From Klebsormidium nitens (Eukaryota > Streptophyta > Klebsormidiophyceae > Klebsormidiales > Klebsormidiaceae), in contig DF237259.1 of NCBI GenBank assembly GCA_000708835.1, forward strand, positions 41,873 to 105,872: DNA of 64,000 bases, given 5' to 3'. Positions 46,701-64,000 of the stretch are shown here, in pieces. Position 1 is the first letter of the stretch; every line of letters begins with the position of its first letter. The position numbers and the translations under genes were made by a program. The notes under the pieces were generated by a model that had not been told where the DNA came from, did not search any database, and saw only the letters and a list, made by a program, of their open reading frames with translations.

Positions 46701-49700
46701 TGGCTTTAAAACCAACAGGACCGCATATCCTGTGTGCTCCTTGGATCGACTAACACCTCAGCAGGACCCGAATTTTACGCCCACCAAGACTGTACGAGTT
46801 TACAGACCCCAAAAGCCTATTCTCCAACCCCACGACCCTTTTCTCCAAACCCCAAAACCTGAATCTCAAAACCCCAAAACCCTATTCTACAAACCCACCT
46901 CCTCATTGTTTTTCCTCCGCTCCCCCGCGCTGCCCCCGCTGCCCCCCCCGGAGCTCGACCTAACCGAATTCATCACCAGGGGCAGCAGAGACTGCACCAC
47001 GTCGCGCATTAGCGGTCGGTAGTCCGCTTGGCCTTGCACGCACATCGCGGCAATTGCCGCCAGCTGGGTTAAGTCTTTGTTGGAGTACTGGCCGTCCAAA
47101 CGCGGGTCCACGATCTCTTGCAGCCGGTGTCGGTCGACGAGCATGGGCATCACCTGACACGGGAAATAATCTCGGTTTAGGGGTTTATAAACTAAGGGTA
47201 TCAGACTTGTAATCAGGGTTCTGAGCCTTGAAATGCTAAGGTCAAGTATTGGCTCTTTTACACGCGAGTCCACGATCTCTTGCAGCCGACGGCGGTCGGC
47301 GAGCAGAGGCATCACCTGCACGGAACAAATTCCGGGTTTAGAAAGTATGTAGGTTTTTTTAGATTTTGGGATTTTGAGACCATTTTAAGGTAACGTTGAG
47401 TACTGGCCCTCCATATGCGGGTCCACGATCTCTTGCAGCCGGTGACGGGCGACGAGCATGGGCATCACCTGAACCGAAAGAAATACTCGGTTTTTAGGGT
47501 TCTACAAACGGTTCAAGGTTTGTGGACAACGCAAGGCAAAGGTTTGGGTTAAGTAACAAGGTTAAGTACTGGCCCTCCATATGCGGGTCCACGATCTCTT
47601 GTAGCAGGTGACGGTCGACGAGCATGGGCATCACCTGAACCGGATAGAATACGGGTTTTGGGAACCAAGGGTTTCAGATTTGTAACCATGGTTTGAGCCT
47701 TGCGACGCTAAGGTTACTTAAGTAATGGCTCTCTAAACGCGAGTCCACAATCTCTTGCAGCCGATGGCGGTCACTGAGGACGGGCATCACCTGAATCACA
47801 AGCTTTTGGAGGGTTTGAGGCTTAGGGCTTGTTGATCAGTGTAGGGGGCGTTTGGGGCTCCGAGACCTTCGAGGCTAACGTTACTTATTGGCCGTCCAGG
47901 GTCCACAATATCTGGAGAGCACCAAGGTAACATATTAGAGTTACTGCCATGCGGTCAACAGAAACTGCCCCTTCCTGAGTTTTCTTCGATTTGCTTGCGG
48001 TCAGCAAGCAAGAAAAATGCCCACGCGCACGCATTTGGGGTTTGGCATTCAGAGTTCTAGGTTTGTAACGTCAGCACTCTAAGTGCAAGGTTACGCAATA
48101 GGGTCAAGGGCTGAATAACGACCCCTTGGACGTATTTGCAGTCAGGCGCCTGTAAGCAAGAGACAGATTGCCGGACCTTAAGTCAGCCGGGTTCATGATG
48201 AGCACGCAATCTCCTAACTTACACCAATGGAACGAGACCACTCAAAAAGCGTCGCCGGTCGCGGATCGAGCAACAAGAAGCTCCTTGCTTCCGTCAGCTG
48301 TAACGACGTCAGCAAAAGTGGCAAAGACTTCGTCAGCTAATAAAGCCACTCAGAGACGGTCAACCTGCTGTGAATCCAGAAATGATAATCAAGCCATGAC
48401 CAAGAACGAAAGCCAAGCGACGCAAACCATCATCAGAACTCGCTCGCCCATCGACTCTTCGGATGGGGGGTAGCGAGAATCAAAGCTCGAAGAACCAACG
48501 ATAGAAGAGCCACGCCAAACTCACCCACGGAACCAGGACAATCTCGCCCGACTTGCGCCGGGGATCTACTGGGGGCCGCCCGGTGATAAGCTCCAGCAGG
48601 ACAACCCCGTAACTGTACACGTCACTCTTGGTCGTCAGATGGCCGGTGAGGGCGTACTCGGGCGCTGCAAAAGAGGCCACGTGTCAGGCTGCACTCGTAC
48701 CGGGTTCGAAGTCTCCACATTCTGGAGCAAACGCTGAACGAAAATCTTCACACCGTAAATGCACAAGCAAATATCTTGATAGCGCGGATGCTTCGTTAGA
48801 GCGTACTCAGGTGCTGTTGAGTCACCAGGCTAGCAAAGAACACGACGTTGTATTGAAGTACTTTGGAGCGGTTTCACAACAGAGACGTTTGAGCGGAAGA
48901 TACAACGAGATCATGAAGGCTCCGCTGTTAAGGACCTTTCCTAGCAATTCGATCGATGATCTACAACAGTTTCGCAGTTCTTCAGCGCCGATGCGCACTG
49001 CTTACCGACGTAGCCTTGTGTGCCCAGCACACGTGTGCTGACGTATTCCCCTTTATCCGGGCTCAGCTTCGCGAGGCCGAAGTCGGACACCTTGGCCTGC
49101 GGACAGCGCGCAATGACGTCAGCTTCAAACAGCCAAAGGAGGACAGTGACGAACACGGCGAGATGTGGCCTTTCCTATGATCGTACTGATTGTCCGAGAT
49201 TGCAATCGGCGTAAGCATCTTAACGTCACAGATACTAAGAATCCTCTTCTCTTCTGTGAAGCTGCTTCCATCCCAAAAAGCTCCCAAACGGCGTTCTTAA
49301 AAGCATACCAAACGACCGAGAAGAGTCCGCGCTTTAGTTCCCCCTCACCCTGTAGTTGAAGTCCAGCAGCACGTTGCTCGACTTGAAGTCCCGGTGGATG
49401 ACCGTCGGTTGCGCCACTTCGTGGAGATACTCCAGACCCCGCGCGGCGTCGAGCGCAATCTGCAGTCTCGCAGCCCAGTCGAGCGGCTGAGGGCTCCCAG
49501 GTCGGCCTGCGAGTATTCACATTGGGTTACGTCTTTTTGGGTTTGCGCATGTTGGCTGATGTTAACCCAGGTTAGCATGGAACGGGAACGATCGACAGTC
49601 GAGCGCTTGTGGGCTCCCGGGTCGGCCAGAAAACCTTTCGACTAGTTGACGGAATCTATTGCTTTTGCTTCTCCTTCTTACGGCTGGCATTGAGCGCACT

Positions 49701-52687
49701 TACGTTGTCCGTCTCCGTTAAGGCTGCGCTCTTATTTGGCTGGCATTCACTTGTGCTCAAGTACTTTGTCTACGATATACTACGGCATCCAATTATTGTT
49801 ATTCAGGAGTTCAAAAGCTCAGTGGCTGAAGAAGACAAGAGCGACGTATCCAAGTTATCATTCAACGGTAACAGGGTCCAGCGTTCTCACTGTGCTCGTT
49901 GCGCCTTAACTTCATCATTGGAACAGGTAATGTCGGAGCATGTCGCCCAGTTTCCAGATTTGGAAACTTCAGCTCACCGTCCGTGAAAAGATGCTCTTGA
50001 AGGCTCCCGTTGGGCATGAAGCCGTAGACCAGCACTCGGTGCTCGCCATCCGCACAGTACCCCCACAGGCTCAGCAGAAAAGGGGACGCCAACCGGCTCA
50101 GCAAATCGACCTGGGCAGGACAGTCGTTCTTGTTAGAATGATGGTCAGTGAATCACAGTCGCGGCGATTATTATTACGCGGGGAGATCGTTTGACACGTG
50201 TTGGCCCCCAGTTGCCTAAAAATCCGAATGGTTCAGACGAGTTTTGGGGCTGTCAGATGTGTAGCCACATAACCGGCAGAGTTATTAGGCCCACAGTTGG
50301 TACCGTTGCTGCGTGCAGTTCATCAATGCCGGAATTACTTACACGTTTGATGCACACTTCGACAGTGCCTTGTCAGTGCCTTTCGACCTGTAAGCACGAA
50401 AGGCATGGCCAAGGAAAGAATCACAGATACTCGTCCCAGAAGGCCCATGTAAGTAGAGTTTGAAGGGCGAAACACAAAGCATCCATAACCTGACAATCTG
50501 CTGAAACTTCACCCCCCCAGAAAGTCAATTTGTCACGCACCTCGACCCGGAATTCCTTCTCGCCTTGCCGCCCTGCTCTGTCCAGTCGCTTCACGGCCGC
50601 CACACGCCCGTCCGAAAGTTTTGCGTAGTACACGCGCCCGAAGCCGCCCTCGCCAACTAGATGCTTGGGGCTGAAGTCGCGGGTGGCCAGCTGTAGCTCC
50701 TTGTAGCTGAAAATCTTGGCCACGTATTCCTGGTCGTTTTGGGCGTTGTATGGGTCCATTGCGGCATGCCAATCTGATAAGAAAAAAGCAGAGACGGATC
50801 AGCAACTCGTACATGAAGAAGCTGGGCGTGTGGTGTACGTCGAATTGAATGCCTTGTGGTTGCCTTGCTTGCAGTGGTCTGTGTTCGGATGGAAGCTTCG
50901 CCCTTGGAGCACTTCTGCATGAAGTCCCTCGTTCTGAATGCAAGTCTTTCGGGGGTCTCCAACCTTGGCTCTTTCAAGTAGAATAATCTAGTTCGGCGCA
51001 GTCTGGATCGGGCAATTCAATTGATGCGTGAAGTGCTGGCAGCAGCTATTGCTAACCTTCTCCATATTTACCGTCAGGTGTGCAACCAAAAACCTCTTGA
51101 TTTGCCTCTCAAACCCTTGCAGTATGATGAATGCTCTTTTGTCGTTGAGAAAGTCCACTATCAACTCACACAAAAGGACAGAAGAGAGACTGATTCAACA
51201 TTCACTCTTCAGTGTGCCCCAGCTTATAAAACCCAGCACCTTGAAATATCTTCAGACAGGAAAAGTGTGCAACAGATTGTTAAGAGAAAGAAGCAAAGCG
51301 GGCTGTAATCAAGGAGATAATACATTGGTAGCCTGCAGTTATCAAAAGGACTTGCACGTATGCCCGAGGCAGGAAGGATCCTTTGAAAGCTCACAGGGCC
51401 CGAAAGCCAGCATTTATGGTGGAGAGTTAACAAGGGTCATGTCAAGGTCCGAAACATGCATTGTTTTTCACAGAAGCAAAAGCTCTTTCTGTGGGCTGAC
51501 TTTCTAGACAAGACTGGCTTACTACCAAAGCCCTCCTCTGGATGCAAAGTCCCGAGTAAGAGTTGTCCACAAAGTCCTCAACATGAACAGACACCGAAAG
51601 AACATCAGCAGATGATGCGGCAATCTATCCACCTGAACGAGCACTCCAAGAGCATTTCGTTTGAGAAGCGGGACTTCTCTTGTGCATGCCCTCTGAGAAG
51701 AGAGCAGCACGCTTAATAGACTTTTCCCCTTCCTTTAAACAGCTGGCGCTCTGAAGATGGTCTTCCAATCTTTCTAGGAGCTCATGACTGAACCAACAAT
51801 TGGTTCAGTCAAGAGGATCAATAAAAGGGAGCCGCAAGACACTGGAGGCAAAGGAAAATCATAGTGCCCCTTTATGCCCAGGTTGAGAGTGCGCAAACTC
51901 TCCGGTCAACGGCGTGGGCAGCTAATGCATTGGGTTCAACTCCGAGGAAGCAATTGCAGGGCCCAGTCACATCAAAGATACCACACAGAACGCTATCCCT
52001 GGGGGTTTTTGTTAGCAGCAGTAAGAATCTGCCAGCTTGTGAGAAGAGGTGTCTTGAGCCAATCGCTGTTGAGAACCGGAGTCAAACTGTCGCCAAAAGG
52101 TAGAGTGGAGTCTGGAAAGGTAGACAGTCCATAGAGGCCGACCAAAAGGCTTGAGTACGACTAAGCAGATTTAGGAGAACATCCAACAAACTCGAGGGGA
52201 GACCCCCCCCAGATAGCATTTCATGCAATTCACAAAGCTGGGAAGAAGCTTTCATAGGAAGCCTTTAAGCCATACACAGAGCTGCCCACAAGAGTCTTAG
52301 GTGCAGGTCCCCCGACAGCTGTTAATGGACCCGACAGCTGTAGACAGGTGTCACCACACCTGTGCCGCAGTCACTAGCAGGTAAGCTGGACTTACCAGGC
52401 GCCACATGGTTGCTCTTGACGATGGGGGGGGCTTCGGTGTCCCCCTTCAGCTCCCCCCTTCTCCGGGAGCACACTAAGAACAGCCCCCCCAGAGCGCCAA
52501 TAATGATGATGCCCCCCCCCGCGCACACGATGATCATGATGATCAAGTTTGTGCTGAGACCGCCCCCGCTGCTGACAACTGAGACGGGGGGCTGGCTCGG
52601 TAGATCTTGCGCTTTCGCGTGGGGCATTGACATAGCAAGCAACAGGAGGGTCGCTAGCCAGCCGCAGCACCTCATTTGACCCTCCAT
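43791..52687 (-). CDS. Receptor-like protein kinase with minimal ectodomain and long disordered tail
   Basis: Twelve exons (minus): 52396-52687, 50541-50773, 49978-50110, 49349-49506, 49006-49096, 48525-48664, 46899-47153, 46399-46461, 46094-46159, 45817-45888, 44986-45198, 43791-44492. All phases match, giving about 805 residues. Residues 1-25 are a signal peptide ([17 protein letters not shown]); only about 25 residues face outside before a transmembrane helix ([20 protein letters not shown]). The kinase follows: [13 protein letters not shown], the lysine of [20 protein letters not shown] (RD type), [22 protein letters not shown] and [13 protein letters not shown]. It resembles plant RLK/RLCK-VII-type kinases and phosphorylates Ser/Thr. 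Residues from ~420 to 805 form a Pro/Arg/Gly/Ser-rich tail on mostly phase-0 exons. The kinase exon could instead stop at 46887 if the GAGGAG/GTGGGT donor is skipped, giving a short isoform. ATG 52744 is an upstream alternative start. Confidence 0.85.
47154..47910 (-). repeat. Four to five decayed copies of the acceptor edge of kinase exon 46899-47153
   Basis: The plus-strand marker CACCTG (acceptor) lies at 47151 (live), 47313, 47466, 47632 and 47788, spacing 153-166 bp. Each copy keeps about 70 exonic bases encoding parts of [18 protein letters not shown], plus adjoining intron. Identity falls with distance, and a fifth remnant near 47885 keeps only TGGCCGTCCAGGGTCCACAA. Confidence 0.95.
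49507..49635 (-). repeat. One copy of the acceptor edge of kinase exon 49349-49506
   Basis: On the plus strand the live CAGTCGAGCGGCTGAGGGCT followed by CCCAGGTCGGCC recurs at about 49595-49626 as CAGTCGAGCGCTTGTGGGCT followed by CCCGGGTCGGCC. Spacing is about 118 bp. Only the exon edge and acceptor are clear. Confidence 0.85.
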
Positions 52688-55190
52688 TGCTGCTTGCGCG
52701 TTATGATAAGAAGGCCGCTTTGACGATCCGATGGTCGTGCGCATTATGGGCTACAGCTGTGAGTGGCAAACCACCCCAGAATGCGAAGGAGTAGAGCACG
52801 TCTTGAGCAAATCTGCCTTCTTAACAAGTGTGAATGCTGGGGGAGGGAATGGTGGGGGAGGGGTTGGAGCCCTGAACTAGACTAAGGAGGGGTTGGTGTG
52901 CTGTCCCATCAGAGGCTATGCAGGGTCGCTGACCTGGCACTCCCTAGTGATGTGACCGCTTGACACAATCACAAGGGAAGCCCTTAAGTAAGGCTAGGTG
53001 TTGAAAACCCTGATCTGGACTCTGTTCTTAACGGCTCTGCCAATTACCTCTGCATTCCCTCTCTGTATCAGAATGCCACCACTCATGAAGTGGTTAAGAG
53101 TCTCCTACGCTTTCCCACACTACATCGACAAGCAACGCGGCATACTTTAGCGTAATTGGCGGTGTAGAACCCGTAGATCTCTGTGTAGAACCTGCAGCCA
53201 CAGCATGTCCGACAACGCGCAGACGAATAAGCCTACTTGGACAACCAAGAGCAAGCGAATGCGCAAAGCGAACGCCCCAGTCCACCCCTAACTACGGTCC
53301 AAATGTCTTCGCTCATTGCCCTCCTCCCGCGTTCCACAATGTGGGGATTCTTCTTACAATGAAGATCTGCACCCAGCCAGCTCCAACAAACAGACCCAGC
53401 GCTCTGGGCCTGTGCAATACCAGTGTCAGATAAAAGCTGCTAGCTTGCTTAGCTGGCTTCAGAAGGTCCGCATTCCGCTCCAGACTTTCTCAATCACCTA
53501 TTCTCTCCGTTGCTGACACGGCTTGATGGAAGGCGCCAGCTTCAGAGTAGGGAGAGTGACCCAAACGAAAGATTCACCACACAGGATGTCGGTCAGAAGC
53601 TGTTTGCACCAGGGATTGTCATGATGAGAAGACACAGTCCTGACGCGCCATGGCGAATTTTCCCTGACATGCTGTGCAATGGTGGTACACCCTAGCAGGC
53701 TGTACCCCGCCAAAGTGCGTTCTCATTTCTGTGCACACTGTGCATGCCCAGCTCCGCACTGCGCAGTCATCGAGTGCTCGCCGCTCGGGAGTCCGAGTCG
53801 TGGAGAACCACGAGTGTTTCCACGTGGCTGGTACCGCACCGTACAAGGTCAGTACGTACTCAACCTTCTTGCAATTAATTCCTTACTAAATCCGTCTATA
53901 TTGGAGGGGCGGATCTCCAACGCCCGGGGCATTTGCTCGGGAAGCCGGAAAAAGAATGCAATACGATGGTATCTTTCAGCCGGCGACCGGATGCCTTTGC
54001 CCTCGGTGGATAGGACGTGGTTCGTCTTATTACAGCCTCCGGATTGCAGGTCAATCATATTCTGACACAGACAACGGGTGAAACTCGGGCGGATGACTAT
54101 GTTTATATTGGTCAGAATACCTCAATACAGATTAATTTACGACGTTGAATAAGGCGGGATGCAGACTCTGTCAGCATATTCAGGCCAGAGATCATCGAAT
54201 ACGCCAGAGACAAGCACAACTGCAAGCTTCCGAGATTTTCGTTCGAGGAAAGCCCCCCGTCCGTACACTGAGTACAGAAAAGCTATCAAGTCCGCTTTTA
54301 TCGAAGAAACAAGTTTCACCAAGGTAGAATCGGTATCTTCTAGTCGAGTAGGGTCGCATTTCTGGCCTTACCAGAAGTCATCCCGCAAACAGAGCTCTGC
54401 TCTGTTTCTAAAACTGCTTTTACCATCCTGTTGTCAGAACATGTGCAATAATTGCAGGCCTTTCAGTTCCATAAATTTCGGAGCTGTCCCGGTCAAACTT
54501 GACATCAGCGTACTGTTCAGCGTGGTCGCTGCCCGAGGGTTCGGTTAACCGTCCGATCTCAAGAAGACACATCGACGGCAACCGCTCCCCCCAAGCTCAG
54601 ATCAGTTTGATATCGTCACCGAGTCCTGGCCGTTGATCTATTTGAGGTGGCAGGCAAGAGATCGGACTAGCTGGGCCGCGAAATGGTACAAAAAGAGACC
54701 AAAGTTGCTGGTCGCTCCCCGGGGAGGCCACTAAAACACGCAGCCTCAAGGCCCGCTCATGTGCAGGCATACGACAGCCACGAGGCTCCCGTTTCATAAT
54801 TGCATGCTGTCACCCGCAGCTTTGTCGGATTTTATACGTTGGATTGATATCAAAGCTGATGAACGAAACGCTGGCGCATGGACATTGATGGTGTCCAGAT
54901 ATATGGTGATGCATCTGAATAAGCATCATATATACGTCTTAGGAACGGTTTGGTTGTCGAACTGGCATGCATTGACAATCACAATGACGGTTGTGGATGC
55001 GCGAAACGATCCATATAACATTTCCACGCACCTAGTGGTCTTTGAATCCATATGGGTTGAGCAGAGATTGATCCTTAGCATTCACCGGATCCGGTCTACA
55101 AAAGATTGGCCGAATCTTATTCCGTGTAACACTATGTTAGAGAAACGCAAAGCCGCCTTATAAGGACGACTGGAAAGCAGGCGTGGACAT
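52688..55190. other. Intergenic between receptor kinase and SEC23
   Basis: About 2.5 kb with the kinase promoter on its left and the SEC23 3' untranslated region on its right. Several open frames of 60-134 codons occur, but none shows a recognisable domain, matching splice neighbours or exon-like composition. No RNA gene was recognised. Confidence 0.5.
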
Positions 55191-63225
<8,035 letters not shown>

Positions 63226-64000
63226 GATGGCAGCGGCAGTTGTTAGGGGAACTCACAAGTCAATCAGGATGCCTCGGCAATTGGTCTTCGCTAGTTTACC
63301 CTGCGCGCTTCAGCCAGCTCACCCGCCTCTAACCTTCTCATTCTCAGGCTCCTTCGAGGGCAACCCCGCCCTGACTCTGAACTTGCCAGGGGGCGGACGC
63401 GCCTAAAAGACTTTGAAAGGGGATCTAGACTGGGGGCGCAGATGAACGAGGGCCTCGGGTCCGACCGTCTCCTGGCAATGGTTCAGACCGTTTTGTTGGC
63501 GGTAACAGTTACGCTCTGCCGCTGGCGCGGGTCGCGGCCGCCGGCGCGGATACAGTTCGTTCTCTTGTTTGCTATTGCCAAACAAGCTTCGCATGCAATT
63601 CCAACGCAATTGAAAGGCGCAAAGAACAATTTCTTTGGGAAGCGCGAAGGGGAAGCACTGCAGAACGCTACGAGGGTAGCGGCCTGGGCCCCACGGTCAC
63701 GAATTTATTATTATGAGAGCATTAATGATGGCACAGCGTGCCCGTTCCGGAACGCGAAGTCAATAGGCTAAGCTAGCCTACGCGAACCAACGATTGTTAG
63801 AGTGTTACTCGACATGTCTCAGACCGTGGGGCCCTAAAGGCCGCTACGTACAGCTAAGTATGACTAAGGACAGCGTTTAACCGCTAAGAGTCTACCGCTA
63901 CCACTCAGTCAACTACAACTGTTGCAAATTGGTGCCCCGTCCGCCGCGCGCACCAGTAAAAACCCTCCGCCGGATCGGGCCGCTGGAGCGGAGCCACGTC
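63226..64000. promoter_or_regulatory. Upstream region of SEC23
   Basis: This is the 5' leader and promoter side of SEC23. Short open frames on both strands show no recognisable product. No TATA box, RNA gene or repeat could be supported. Confidence 0.45.

Noticed and set aside
46887-46898. Stop codon ending the kinase after EEVGL as the only gene end
   Set aside because: A GAG/GTGGGT donor just before it joins in phase to four further exons that have no start codon of their own. It may still be an isoform.
47154-47910. CRISPR-like array
   Set aside because: The regular units are decayed copies of the neighbouring exon edge with splice sites, in a eukaryotic intron, not direct repeats with unique spacers.
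53679-54065. 128-codon open frame in the space between the kinase and SEC23
   Set aside because: No domain, no splice partners, and Cys/Pro/Arg-rich content typical of chance frames.

Overview
The window is nuclear DNA from a green-lineage eukaryote with many introns. A streptophyte (charophyte) alga of the Klebsormidium type fits best. The reasons are a riboflavin-pathway lumazine synthase with a plant-style N-terminal targeting leader, a plant GT77 arabinosyltransferase of the RRA family, a plant receptor-like kinase, and compact genes with many short exons. Introns end in CAG and almost all start with GT. The species is inferred, not shown. I saw no rRNA, tRNA, CRISPR array, transposase or viral gene.

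Eleven protein-coding genes can be rebuilt by matching splice sites and reading phase. In order they are: (1) minus 231-5241, coiled-coil protein; (2) plus 6025-9858, uncharacterised helical protein; (3) minus 11112-15487, lumazine synthase; (4) plus 15805-20026, M23 (LytM/lysostaphin-type) metallopeptidase; (5) minus 20898-25347, a fusion of a UPF0014/FetB (ALS3/STAR2-type) membrane domain with a FetA/STAR1-type ABC ATPase; (6) minus 26350-29936, RRA-type arabinosyltransferase; (7) plus 30532-34301, RAD1 of the 9-1-1 checkpoint clamp; (8) minus 35418-39604, GT4 glycosyltransferase; (9) plus 40077-42162, patatin-like lipase; (10) minus 43791-52687, receptor-like kinase with a very short ectodomain and a long disordered tail; (11) minus 55191-63225, SEC23 of the COPII coat. 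Spaces between genes run from about 0.3 to 2.5 kb and show no further gene I could support.

No pathway links all the genes. Lumazine synthase and the M23 peptidase are both plausibly plastid proteins and are divergently arranged about 0.3 kb apart. RRA, the GT4 enzyme and SEC23 belong to the secretory or wall-polymer side of the cell. RAD1 is nuclear. The ABC fusion and the kinase are membrane proteins.

The most unusual signal is not a gene. In six genes, and weakly in a seventh, the intron next to one exon holds one to four tandem, decayed copies of that exon's own edge, including its splice site and adjoining intron. Spacing is about 100-165 bp. Copies lie upstream of an acceptor edge or downstream of a donor edge, in gene orientation, and tend to be less similar the further they are from the live exon. 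This looks like repeated re-duplication of exon borders, with the youngest copy next to the exon. Second in interest are the fused FetB-FetA transporter, which carries an apparent one-base frameshift, and the M23 peptidase with intact zinc ligands.
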